Source of the DNA: Cylindrospermum stagnale PCC 7417
Lineage (GTDB): Bacteria; Cyanobacteriota; Cyanobacteriia; Cyanobacteriales; Nostocaceae
DNA length: 64,000 bases
Direction of reading: 5' to 3'
Assembly: GCF_000317535.1 (NCBI RefSeq)
Contig: NC_019757.1
Coordinates: 6,333,501-6,397,500, forward strand
Part shown: one piece after another, positions 48,155-56,522 of the stretch
Position numbering within the stretch: the first letter of the stretch is position 1
Layout: each line of letters opens with the position of its first letter
The notes under the pieces: model-generated
Told to the model about the DNA's origin: nothing
Seen by the model: the letters and a program-made list of their open reading frames with translations, nothing else
Database searches by the model: none
Position numbers and translations under genes: made by a program

Positions 48155-48859
48155 ATGATGAAAAAAGAACCTGTAATCGCCATTAAAAATCTCAACCACT
48201 ACTATGGTAAAGGCGCCCTGAGAAAACAAATTTTATTTGATATCAGCCTAGAAATTTATGCCGGCGAGATTGTAATTATGACTGGTCCATCAGGGTCGGG
48301 TAAAACAACATTACTGAGCTTAATTGGTGGTTTGAGGTCTGTACAAGAGGGAAGTTTGAAATTTTTAGGTCAAGAGCTATCTGGAGCCAGTCAAAGCAAA
48401 TTAGTGCAGAGTCGGCGCAAGATTGGTTATATTTTCCAAGCTCACAATTTGCTAGGGTTTTTAACTGCTAGACAAAATGTGCAAATGGCGGTGGAATTAA
48501 ATAATCAGATTTCTCAAAATCAAGCAGTTACTAAGTCAGAAGCGATGCTGGGGGCAGTTGGTTTAAAGGAACGAATAAATTACTACCCAGACAATCTTTC
48601 TGGTGGACAAAAACAAAGAATAGCGATCGCACGTGCCTTGGTAAATCGACCCCCACTGGTGCTAGCAGATGAACCAACAGCCGCTTTGGACAAGCAATCT
48701 GGACGCGATGTTGTGGAAATCATGCAGAGTCTTGCCAAAGAACAGGGAACTGCTATCTTGTTGGTAACCCACGATAACCGGATTTTAGATATAGCCGATC
48801 GCATCGTAGAAATGGAAGATGGACTTTTAACTCGTAATGCCCAAAATCATCGGCAATGA
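48155..48859 (+). CDS. devA: DevA-like ABC exporter ATPase
   Basis: A 234-residue ATPase of the MacB/LolD group with Walker A GPSGSGKTTLLSLIGG (~45), Q-loop IFQAHNLLGFLTA, signature LSGGQKQRIAIARAL (~146), Walker B LVLADEPTAALD (~166) and the switch His in LLVTHDNRI. ATG at 48155 or 48158. It completes a devB-devC-devA set on one strand with gaps of 136 and 163 bp. Energises export through DevC. Confidence 0.9.
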   Translation: MMKKEPVIAIKNLNHYYGKGALRKQILFDISLEIYAGEIVIMTGPSGSGKTTLLSLIGGLRSVQEGSLKFLGQELSGASQSKLVQSRRKIGYIFQAHNLLGFLTARQNVQMAVELNNQISQNQAVTKSEAMLGAVGLKERINYYPDNLSGGQKQRIAIARALVNRPPLVLADEPTAALDKQSGRDVVEIMQSLAKEQGTAILLVTHDNRILDIADRIVEMEDGLLTRNAQNHRQ

Positions 48860-49007
48860 TCTCAGACCTTATAATAAATAACTCATAAATAAGCTAATCG
48901 TCATTTATTTTTCCAGGATGATTCGCTTGTAGTAAGAGATTCAGCCCTGGTTATATGCAAATTGAATGTTTATCACCTGATGATTTGCCAGCACCCTGAA
49001 ATCGTAA

Positions 49008-49820
49008 TTATTTTTTAGTAAAACCTGACTGTCTCATCGAAGGCTGTAAGGGGGTATTTTGTTGGCGACTAGTACGAAATGTTACATTTACGCCTTCATT
49101 CGATTGTTCCAGCACCAGTAGGGGTGTGGGTTTAGCCTTTTGATCCCAATGCATGTAGGCAATGCGGCCCTGAATTGTCGGTTGCCAGTTATCTTCATCT
49201 TCCATTGGGCTAAGGTATGTTTCTATACAGTCAATAATTTGGCTAATAGTGGCAGAAGTTGCTTGCGTCGGTAACTTCATTAACCGGATTTGAATCCGAA
49301 ACAGCACTCGCTTGACAATGTTTGGCGCAGTACCAGCTTCATACTCCACATCAAACATTTCATCTATCTGCCTGCCAGTATTATTGGCAATCCCGACTGA
49401 TCCTTGCTGGGCTTGACTGGGACGCAGAGCTTGAGTGATTTTATCTTTGACTTTGATTTTAATTTGATTAACAATCGCAAAATGAAATACCTTCTCTGAC
49501 ATCCGCATCCGCAGATAATCCAGGTTAAAGTCCCGTGAATTAACTAAATCGGGATTAGTTTCCATTTTGCGAATTGTTTCTAGCGCCAGCTTAAACTTTT
49601 TCTCTAGTTCTCGCGTGCGGAATTGTTCAAACTTGAGTTTTTTATCTAGCTGATTCATGACGATTTTGCCATACACGAGCACAGCAATTAGCCCTAAAAT
49701 CAATCCTCCAGAGGTAATTAGCAACAATGGTGGTGTTTGTGCATCGCTGGCTAGTACTTCCTGTGATACCTTTTTAGTCTTGAGTCCTGAAGATTGAGCA
49801 AGATATATCGAACTAAGCAT
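49008..49820 (-). CDS. Conserved hypothetical membrane-anchored protein
   Basis: About 270 residues from the ATG at 49820 (a TTG nine bases earlier is also open). One membrane helix (PPLLLITSGGLILGLIAVLV, ~32-51) is followed by a short coiled coil (KLKFEQFRTRELEKKFKLAL) and a soluble domain with YLRMRMSEKVFHFAIVNQIK and QIIDCIETYLSPMEDEDNW. The N-terminus lacks a cleavable signal peptide, so the domain after the helix likely faces the cytoplasm or lumen. I do not recognise the family. Confidence 0.65.
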   Translation of the reverse strand: MLSSIYLAQSSGLKTKKVSQEVLASDAQTPPLLLITSGGLILGLIAVLVYGKIVMNQLDKKLKFEQFRTRELEKKFKLALETIRKMETNPDLVNSRDFNLDYLRMRMSEKVFHFAIVNQIKIKVKDKITQALRPSQAQQGSVGIANNTGRQIDEMFDVEYEAGTAPNIVKRVLFRIQIRLMKLPTQATSATISQIIDCIETYLSPMEDEDNWQPTIQGRIAYMHWDQKAKPTPLLVLEQSNEGVNVTFRTSRQQNTPLQPSMRQSGFTKK

Positions 49821-49926
49821 GATTGGCAAACTGAAAAATTTGACTCCTGATTCTTAGCTTGCCCAAATTTTGGACATCATCTTGCTGTATTATTGATATT
49901 TTTTACAGCTTTTTTTTATTCATCAT

Positions 49927-50718
49927 ATGAACAGACACCGACAACTGTCTGAGGTGGGAGCTATTTACTTAAGTAATATTCGCCTCGTAGCTACAGATAT
50001 GGATGGCACATTAACTAGGCGAGGTAAATTCACTCCCTCACTACTGCAAGCTTTGGAAGATTTAGCGGCATCTGGTATCCAGGTACTAATTGTGACCGGA
50101 CGTTCAGCTGGGTGGGTGAGTGGATTAAGTAGCTTGATGCCGATTGCAGGTGCAGTTGCCGAAAACGGCGGTTTGTTTTATCCATCTGGGAACATGAAAC
50201 CAGTAGCCTTAACACCCATTCCCGACTTAGCTAACCATCGCCACCATTTGGCTACAACTTTTGAGCAATTACAAAGCAAATTTCCCAGAATTCGGGAATC
50301 TACTGACAATCGCTTTCGCATCACTGACTGGACTTTTGATGTAGGCTCTTTGACTCCAGATGAGCTACAAACCCTGAGTAATTTCTGTCAGCAAATGGGT
50401 TGGGGGTTTACCTACAGCAATGTCCAGTGCCATATTAAACCCCAAGGGCAAGATAAAGCAGTGGGATTGTTGCAAGTATTGCGCGAATACTTCCCCGAAT
50501 ACTCACCAGAACAAGTTGTCACCGTTGGTGATAGTCCCAATGATGAAAGTTTATTTAATCGGCATTATTTTCCTATATCTGTAGGTGTGGCGAATGTGCT
50601 GGAATATGCGAACCAGTTGCAGCATCAGCCTGCTTATGTAACTACGGCTGCTGAAGGAGAAGGATTTTGCGAACTATCTAGTTATATTTTGCAAAGCCGC
50701 TCAGAACAAAGTAGTTAG
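49927..50718 (+). CDS. HAD superfamily phosphatase (subfamily IIB)
   Basis: A 263-residue HAD hydrolase: motif I ATDMDGTLTRRG (~21-32), motif II IVTGRSAGW, the C2B-type cap in the middle and motif IV VTVGDSPNDESLFNRHYFPI, with the motif-III Lys in QGQDKAVGL. It resembles Cof-type or sucrose-phosphate-phosphatase-like enzymes acting on sugar or nucleotide phosphates. The substrate is unknown. ATG start; no operon partner. Confidence 0.85.
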   Translation: MNRHRQLSEVGAIYLSNIRLVATDMDGTLTRRGKFTPSLLQALEDLAASGIQVLIVTGRSAGWVSGLSSLMPIAGAVAENGGLFYPSGNMKPVALTPIPDLANHRHHLATTFEQLQSKFPRIRESTDNRFRITDWTFDVGSLTPDELQTLSNFCQQMGWGFTYSNVQCHIKPQGQDKAVGLLQVLREYFPEYSPEQVVTVGDSPNDESLFNRHYFPISVGVANVLEYANQLQHQPAYVTTAAEGEGFCELSSYILQSRSEQSS

Positions 50719-50792
50719 GACGAGCCAAACAAGCACAATTGCAGATAGAGGAATTAAAGGCAAGATTGCGATCTGCACTCCTGCAGCGCTGA
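50715..50792 (+). pseudogene. Possible Uma2-family protein tail remnant
   Basis: After the HAD stop one frame reads GRAKQAQLQIEELKARLRSA then LLQR and TGA. The Ala/Gln/Leu/Lys heptad run ending KARLR resembles the coiled C-terminal tail of Uma2-family proteins, which are very common in cyanobacteria. Nothing upstream fits, so at most a relic. Low confidence. Confidence 0.3.
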
Positions 50793-51425
50793 GTGCAAGG
50801 CACACGCTGTTCGCGTTCGCTATCCCTCGGCGTTGCTCCTGAATTTATTAGGCATCGCGCAGACTGAGTAAGTATAAAAACTATGAGTTTCTATTTAAGT
50901 CATCTCCATTTTTATCCGTGACTAGAACAAATATATTAGTTTATCCTTATCAAAGGCTTTTTTGGTTTATTAAGTAATATCCAGGTTACGTTATGTAAAA
51001 AAATATATAGTTTTTACTGGATATTATTTATCCTAACCTCGGCAATAAATATAGTTAATGCCATAGCAGAACTGCACTTTGGTTCACTAAGGGGCATCTT
51101 AAAGTACTGAATACTTTTCTAACTAGACTTTTTGATTTAATATATGGGATCGCTATCTTTAATATCAGCAATCAATAAGTTTAAAGCATACCAATTTTAT
51201 ATTTTCTTTGTTATTTTGTATTTAACGGGACAGTTCTTCAACGTCTGGTGAGTTTAAATAACAATTAGTTAAACCATTTCTTCACCAAATTCCATGTAGA
51301 TTTCTCTCTTTGTGCTTGTGGTACTTCTATTGACAAGCACAGCACAACTTGCTGATATAGAGTGCATTGTAACACGCCGACTTGACAAATAGTTCATCAA
51401 TCTAAGGACAACCTGATTTACAACT
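50793..51425. other. Intergenic stretch with a short palindromic repeat block
   Basis: About 630 bp. The first ~70 bp (to ~50860) carry the interspersed palindromes (GCACACGCTGTTCGCGTTCG, GCTATCCCTCGGCG) seen elsewhere in the window. The rest is AT-rich and holds no recognised gene. It precedes the Mo-nitrogenase-domain gene and may carry its promoter. Confidence 0.5.
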
Positions 51426-51785
51426 ATGCTCAAAACAAATCATCAGCCTATCATTCTCCCTACTTTTCTTAACCCGATGGGAGAAAATAATCTATCGCAT
51501 AGTCACAACCGCATTAGTCAACCTAAATTTGATTTACTACAACCATTACGTCAATGGCTGGATGAAATCGAGATTCAAAATCGTAAATTAGCGCACTTCA
51601 TCGCCAAAATGATACCCGCCCAATGTCCCTTCGAGCGCGATATCATGGTCTTTGGTCGCACAATAGCGCACATTCCTCCTATGTGCAAACTAAATCCGCT
51701 TTACGATCAATTTATCGGCTTGCGTTTTCGTGCTTTGTGCTATTTAGTAGATGAGTGTGGAGAGGATATCCAGTCCTACTGCTGA
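51426..51785 (+). CDS. Mo-dependent nitrogenase C-terminal-domain protein, stand-alone
   Basis: A 119-residue protein whose C-terminal ~80 residues (FDLLQPLRQWLDEIEIQNRK, then AHFIAKMIPAQCPFERDIMV, HIPPMCKLNPLYDQFIGLRF) match the Mo-nitro_C family (PF06967), small proteins named after a domain found with nitrogenase proteins in cyanobacteria. Two conserved Cys (AQCPF, PMCKL) and a third near RALCYL could bind metal. Role unproven; many copies occur in Nostoc outside the nif region. The frameshifted cupin gene follows 22 bp later. Confidence 0.8.
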   Translation: MLKTNHQPIILPTFLNPMGENNLSHSHNRISQPKFDLLQPLRQWLDEIEIQNRKLAHFIAKMIPAQCPFERDIMVFGRTIAHIPPMCKLNPLYDQFIGLRFRALCYLVDECGEDIQSYC

Positions 51786-51807
51786 ACACCACCAGAGAAA
51801 ACACCAA

Positions 51808-52081
51808 ATGGAAATTAAAATTGAGCGTCAACCCAATCAAATATATCTCAACCAGTTGGGTGTACCAAAATGGGAAATTTGGCAAAAGGAATGTTCAAAA
51901 TTCCCCTGGACTTACGATTCTCAAGAAACTTGCTACTTTTTAACAGGTGATTTAACTGTTACTCCTGATGGTGGACAGCCAGTGCAAATGGGTGAAGGAG
52001 AGAAGAGTGACTTTTCCTGCTGGTATGTCTTGTACATGGGAAATTACCCCCGATGTGAAAAAGCATTATTACTTTGATTAG
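51808..52081 (+). pseudogene. Cupin_3 (DUF861) protein, frameshifted
   Basis: From the ATG at 51808 the frame reads MEIKIERQPNQIYLNQLGVP, WEIWQKECSKFPWTYDSQET, CYFLTGDLTVTPDGGQPVQM and then GEGEKSDFSC before stopping at 52077 with a foreign tail. A one-base shift near 52003-52006 restores EKVTFPAGMSCTW, EITPDVKKHYYFD and a TAG at 52081, the expected end of this short cupin family. The gene therefore carries a one-base insertion in GAGAAGAGTGACTTTT. It may be a recent pseudogene or a sequencing error. The domain binds a metal through cupin His/Glu residues. Confidence 0.8.
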
Positions 52082-52144
52082 TCAATAGTTATTCCCTTTG
52101 TCTTCTTAGTCTCCTTATAATCCAGAAAGATAACATCTCATAGC

Positions 52145-52705
52145 TCAATAAGGATTTCTATTGTCGGGAGATTCGCAACGAGTATTATAAGCTAAAGTGG
52201 CAGAATCAGTAAATTGCTTATATCCATATCTTTCAAAACTCGTTGCGACTCCATCGCCTAAACAATATTCGTAAAAATAAATAGTCTCATTTCCGCTAAA
52301 TTTGGCTGTAAGTTCTTGCCAAATTGGTGGTTGATATCCAAAAATATATTTATAGAATTTGGCGGCTGAATTTTGGTTGTAATTATAGCTGCCTGGATAT
52401 TTAAAAAAGTCTCCGTTGAAATTTAGGCTAATAGATTGAGCTTGATTATTTACAAAAGTGATAGAAAAATTACTTTTAGGAAACTGGGGAAATAATCGCC
52501 GGAAACCCTTTGGTGCGTAGGTATAGATAACTTTTTCATCACTGGTTTGTTTAGTATGATAACGCCCAAAATAGCGCTCGATTGTTTGCGGTGTTTGATT
52601 TAAAACGTACCTTCCCGCCAAAGCCGGAGGAGCGAAAATACTGTTGATGAATAAAAATCCTAAACTTAACCCGGTAAACTTTTGGTAGAGATGAGAGAAT
52701 TTCAT
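52145..52705 (-). CDS. Exported hypothetical protein
   Basis: About 186 residues from the ATG at 52705, preceded by a GGAGG site at eight bases. A signal peptide (MKFSHLYQKFTGLSLGFLFI, then NSIFAPPALAG) ends in a good A-x-A cleavage site. The mature part is rich in Tyr, Phe, Asn (RYFGRYHTKQTSDEKVIYTY; GFRRLFPQFPKSNFSITFVN) with two or three Cys near the C-terminus. No known family; the fold looks beta-rich. Expected in the periplasm. Confidence 0.65.
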   Translation of the reverse strand: MKFSHLYQKFTGLSLGFLFINSIFAPPALAGRYVLNQTPQTIERYFGRYHTKQTSDEKVIYTYAPKGFRRLFPQFPKSNFSITFVNNQAQSISLNFNGDFFKYPGSYNYNQNSAAKFYKYIFGYQPPIWQELTAKFSGNETIYFYEYCLGDGVATSFERYGYKQFTDSATLAYNTRCESPDNRNPY

Positions 52706-52831
52706 AGTGATTGCCTCCACGTGAAAGCAAGGGAGTTCATAATCATGTTAATGGGAGTTAATTAGAAAAGATGCTGGCAAGCAGAAAAATGTTTCCTCCC
52801 ACCGCAATTTTGACGAGGATTTAGAGACAAA

Positions 52832-53578
52832 ATGTTACTGCATTTAAGTACATGGCAGGAAGTCGAAACTTATCTACAGCAATCTAAGGGGATTATTTTC
52901 CCGATTGGTTCCACAGAGCAACATGGCCCAACAGGATTAATTGGCACTGATGCCATTTGTGCAGAAGCTATATCGCGTGGAGTCGGTGAAGCAACTCTAG
53001 CAATGGTTGCACCAACCATCAACATCGGCATGGCATTACATCATACTGCTTTTCCCGGCTCAATCAGTCTGCGTCCCAGCACCTTAATTCAGGTAGTGCG
53101 AGACTACATAACTTGTTTAGCAAAAACTGGTTTTACCAAGTTCTACTTTATCAACGGACACGGTGGTAACATTGCTACCCTCAAAGCCGCTTTCTCCGAA
53201 ACTTACGCCCACTTAGAAGACTTGCAGATTGTCAACGCCCAAAAGGTGCAATGCCAAGTTGCTAACTGGTATATGTGCGGTTCTGTATACCAGCTAGCTA
53301 AAGAATTATATGGCAACCAAGAAGGCTCTCATGCTACCCCTAGTGAAGTAGCTCTCACCCAGTATGTTTATCCAGAAGCAATTAAGCAAGCACCCCTCTC
53401 ACCAGAAGTTGCGTCAGGACACAAAATTTATAATGCAGCTGATTTTCGAGAACGCTATCCAGATGGACGCATGGGTTCAAATCCTGCCCTAGCAACCCCA
53501 GAACACGGTAAACAGTTTTATGATTTAGCAGTCAAAGAACTGAGCAATAGCTATTTAGAATTTTTGAGTGCCAAATAA
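52832..53578 (+). CDS. Creatininase family amidohydrolase
   Basis: A 248-residue protein of the creatininase/MftE-like metal hydrolase family: PIGSTEQHGPTGLIGTDA with the metal-binding Glu/His and Asp, ALHHTAFPGSISLRPSTL, FINGHGGN, and GSHATPSEVALTQYVYP with the last metal Glu. Its natural substrate is unlikely to be creatinine in a cyanobacterium; family members cleave cyclic amides or formamide-type intermediates. ATG start; single gene. Confidence 0.88.
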   Translation: MLLHLSTWQEVETYLQQSKGIIFPIGSTEQHGPTGLIGTDAICAEAISRGVGEATLAMVAPTINIGMALHHTAFPGSISLRPSTLIQVVRDYITCLAKTGFTKFYFINGHGGNIATLKAAFSETYAHLEDLQIVNAQKVQCQVANWYMCGSVYQLAKELYGNQEGSHATPSEVALTQYVYPEAIKQAPLSPEVASGHKIYNAADFRERYPDGRMGSNPALATPEHGKQFYDLAVKELSNSYLEFLSAK

Positions 53579-53706
53579 AACCTCACCCAAAAGCGGAAAG
53601 TACGTGATTTCCTCAAATAACTTGGCGTACCTCAGCGCTTTCCTCTGCGTAAAAAAAAATCTCATCAAAAACTAGGAGCGCACATAAGTACGCTCCTCCA
53701 AACTGA

Positions 53707-55098
53707 TTAATTCCGAGCAATACCTTCTTCACGGGCTGCGCGTTGCACAGCAGCAGCAACAGCGGTGACGACGCGCTGATCAAAGACTGAAGGAATAATA
53801 TGTTCCCGATTCAAATCTGAGGGATTAACTAAAGAGGCGATCGCACTTGCTGCTTCCAGATACATGGTGGTGGTAATAGTCTGTGCCCGACAATCTAAAG
53901 CACCACGAAATATTCCCGGAAAAGCGAGGACGTTATTGATTTGATTCGGGTAGTCACTGCGACCAGTAGCCATGACAGCCACAATGCCGCTGACTAATTC
54001 TGGCTGAATTTCTGGAATTGGATTAGCCATTGCAAACACAATGGAATCTTTTGCCATTGATTGCACCATTTCTGGTGTTAAAACTCCTGGTGCGCTGACG
54101 CCGATAAAGACATCTGCCCCTTGTATTGCACCTGCTAAGGTACCTTGGGCTTTGACTGCAAATTCCTGCTTTTCCGCTGTCAAATCGGTGCGATTGGTAG
54201 AGATAATTCCTTTCGAGTCGCACAGCAAGATTGTTTCCGCCCCTGCTTTGCGGAGTAATCGAGCGATCGCCACCCCAGCCGCCCCGGCACCATTAATCAC
54301 AATGCGGATGCCTGCTATTGACTTATTTACCACCTTCAGGGCATTAAACAAAGCTGCCAAGGTGACAATTGCTGTACCGTGTTGGTCATCGTGAAAAACG
54401 GGGATATCTAATTCCTGCCGTAGTCTTTGTTCAATCTCAAAGCAGCGAGGCGCAGCGATATCTTCTAAATTCACACCACCAAAAACCGGGGCGAGATTTT
54501 TGACTGTCTGGACAATCTCATCTGTGTTTTGGGTAGCAAGGCAGATGGGAAAAGCGTCAAGCCCTGCAAATTCCTTGAACAGCATCGCTTTACCTTCCAT
54601 TACTGGTAGGGCAGCAGCTGGTCCCAGATTGCCCAATCCTAAAACAGCACTACCATCGGTAACAATGGCAACAGTGTTCTTTTTGATGGTTAAGTTGTAA
54701 ACTTCCTCAGGGTTATCGGCGATCGCATTACAAATCCGACCGACTCCTGGCGTATAAGCCATTGCTAGATCAGATACACTCTTCAGCGGTATCCTGCTAA
54801 CAATGCTGATTTTGCCACCACGATGCAAATTAAAAGTGCGATCGTAGACATTCAGCACCTTAATGTCCGATAATGCTTTGACTGCTTGCACAATAGTCTC
54901 AGCATGTTCAGTGCTAGCAGCATCGACGGTAATATCGCGGATGGAATCTTGGCGGGTTTGCTCAATTAAATCAATTTGACCAAGGTTTCCACCAGTAAAT
55001 GCGATCGCCTGAGTTACTGACGCCAACATTCCCACACGATTGGGTATATGCAACCGCAGGGTTAAACTAAAACTAGAATTAGGAGTTAGGTTTGTCAT
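53707..55098 (-). CDS. NAD(P)-dependent malic enzyme with ACT domain
   Basis: A 463-residue enzyme that decarboxylates malate to pyruvate. Residues 1-~85 form an ACT regulatory domain (LTLRLHIPNRVGMLASVTQA). The catalytic part has SDLAMAYTPGVG, MEGKAMLFKEFAGLDAFPI, FHDDQHGTAIVTLAALFNAL (metal site) and the dinucleotide loop INGAGAAGVAIARLLRKAG. The DQHGTA pattern and ACT fusion fit the short bacterial type. Coenzyme preference cannot be set from sequence. It lies downstream of psbA on the same strand, but a terminator divides them. With ppc at the end of the window it could connect C4 acids with pyruvate. Confidence 0.93.
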   Translation of the reverse strand: MTNLTPNSSFSLTLRLHIPNRVGMLASVTQAIAFTGGNLGQIDLIEQTRQDSIRDITVDAASTEHAETIVQAVKALSDIKVLNVYDRTFNLHRGGKISIVSRIPLKSVSDLAMAYTPGVGRICNAIADNPEEVYNLTIKKNTVAIVTDGSAVLGLGNLGPAAALPVMEGKAMLFKEFAGLDAFPICLATQNTDEIVQTVKNLAPVFGGVNLEDIAAPRCFEIEQRLRQELDIPVFHDDQHGTAIVTLAALFNALKVVNKSIAGIRIVINGAGAAGVAIARLLRKAGAETILLCDSKGIISTNRTDLTAEKQEFAVKAQGTLAGAIQGADVFIGVSAPGVLTPEMVQSMAKDSIVFAMANPIPEIQPELVSGIVAVMATGRSDYPNQINNVLAFPGIFRGALDCRAQTITTTMYLEAASAIASLVNPSDLNREHIIPSVFDQRVVTAVAAAVQRAAREEGIARN

Positions 55099-55193
55099 TT
55101 TGATTTTGAATTTTAAGTCTTAAGATTTTATAGTGAATTGATTGGTTAAATTCTAGTTGACATCGAAAAACCGACATTTTATGTATTGAAGCA

Positions 55194-55228
55194 AAAAGCG
55201 CCCCCTGTTTCCAGAGGACGCTTTTTTA
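55194..55228 (-). terminator. Intrinsic terminator of psbA
   Basis: On the minus strand AAAAAAGCGTCCTCTGG pairs with CAGGGGGCGCTTTTT; the stem ends in a T-run. It lies about 40 bp after the psbA stop. Confidence 0.75.
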
Positions 55229-55266
55229 ATTTATCGAGACTTGAGTTTACCAAGTCTCTAGAAATA

Positions 55267-56349
55267 TTAACCGTTGATTGCAGGAGCAGTCAGAGCTACG
55301 GGAGCAACATCACCAGCAGCCAAGTCTAGGGGGAAGTTGTGAGCGTTACGCTCGTGCATCACTTCCATACCCAGGTTAGCGCGGTTGATCACATCAGCCC
55401 ATGTACCGATGACGCGACCTTGAGAATCAATGATTGATTGGTTGAAGTTGAAACCGTTGAGGTTGAAAGCCATTGTGCTCACACCCAAAGCGGTGAACCA
55501 GATGCCGATTACAGGCCATGCTGCCAACAAGAAGTGTAGTTGACGGCTGTTGTTGAATGAGGCGTATTGGAAGATTAAGCGACCGAAGTAGCCGTGGGCT
55601 GCAACGATGTTGTAGGTTTCTTCTTCTTGTCCGAACTTGTAACCGTAGTTCAAGGATTCGGTTTCGGTTGTTTCCCGAACTAAGGAAGAAGTTACGAGTG
55701 AACCGTGCATTGCTGAGAATAAGCTTCCACCGAATACACCAGCTACACCGAGCATGTGGAAGGGGTGCATCAGGATGTTGTGTTCAGCTTGGAACACAAT
55801 CATGAAGTTGAATGTTCCAGAGATCCCCAAAGGCATACCGTCGGAGAATGAACCTTGACCAATTGGGTAGATCAAGAATACTGCTGTAGCAGATGCCAAA
55901 GGCGCGGAGTAAGCTACGCAGATCCAAGGACGCATGCCCAAGCGGTAAGATAGTTCCCACTGACGACCGAGGTAGCAAGCGCAGCCGATCAAGAAGTGGA
56001 AAATTACCAGTTGGTAAGGACCGCCGTTGTACAACCACTCATCTAAGGAAGCTGCTTCCCAGATTGGGTAGAAGTGCAAGCCGATAGCGTTGGAGGAAGG
56101 AACAACTGCACCGGAGATGATGTTGTTTCCGTAAATCAGGGAACCTGCGACTGGCTCACGGATACCGTCAATGTCAACGGGGGGAGCGGCGATGAAAGCG
56201 ATGATGAAGCAGGTGGTTGCAGCTAGTAGGGTAGGAATCATCAACACGCCGAACCAACCGATATAAATCCGGTTTTCGGTGCTGGTGATCCACTCGCAAA
56301 AGCGATCCCATACGTTGGCGCTGGAGCGCTGTTGTAAGGTTGTGGTCAT
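55267..56349 (-). CDS. psbA: Photosystem II reaction centre protein D1
   Basis: A 360-residue D1 protein from the ATG at 56349; a longer frame to 56514 is only the untranslated leader. It has five membrane helices, Tyr-Z at residue 161 ([11 protein letters not shown]), the His ligands for P680 and iron, and the C-terminal [14 protein letters not shown] cleavage after residue 344. Position 130 is Gln (YLGRQWEL), the residue type of the normal-light D1 form rather than the Glu of high-light forms. psbA families in Nostoc have several genes; the number here cannot be set. Confidence 0.98.
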   Translation of the reverse strand: MTTTLQQRSSANVWDRFCEWITSTENRIYIGWFGVLMIPTLLAATTCFIIAFIAAPPVDIDGIREPVAGSLIYGNNIISGAVVPSSNAIGLHFYPIWEAASLDEWLYNGGPYQLVIFHFLIGCACYLGRQWELSYRLGMRPWICVAYSAPLASATAVFLIYPIGQGSFSDGMPLGISGTFNFMIVFQAEHNILMHPFHMLGVAGVFGGSLFSAMHGSLVTSSLVRETTETESLNYGYKFGQEEETYNIVAAHGYFGRLIFQYASFNNSRQLHFLLAAWPVIGIWFTALGVSTMAFNLNGFNFNQSIIDSQGRVIGTWADVINRANLGMEVMHERNAHNFPLDLAAGDVAPVALTAPAING

Positions 56350-56522
56350 TTTTTTATGAGTGCGGTAATTTGTTAAAAATGAATCAGGTAGATTGGTTTC
56401 CTGCCTGTCTTCATAAATGTAACATGAATTTACATTTCGTCTAGTATCTATTTTTTGATTGTTTTCTGTAAAGTAATTAAGTTTACTTATATAAACAGTA
56501 CTAGGGCTAAGCATGACCCGCC
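56350..56522 (-). promoter_or_regulatory. psbA: psbA promoter and leader
   Basis: On the minus strand a TTTACA followed after 16 bp by TAGATA lies about 90-115 bases before the ATG and could serve as -35/-10 boxes. The leader is AT rich, with an A-rich run next to the start. Only a candidate. Confidence 0.4.

Noticed and set aside
54041..54394. Plus-strand open frame of 117 codons inside the malic enzyme gene
   Set aside because: Antisense shadow of the catalytic domain; no ribosome site.
56350..56514. N-terminal extension of psbA by 55 codons
   Set aside because: All D1 proteins start at MTTTLQQR; the upstream part is the promoter and leader.
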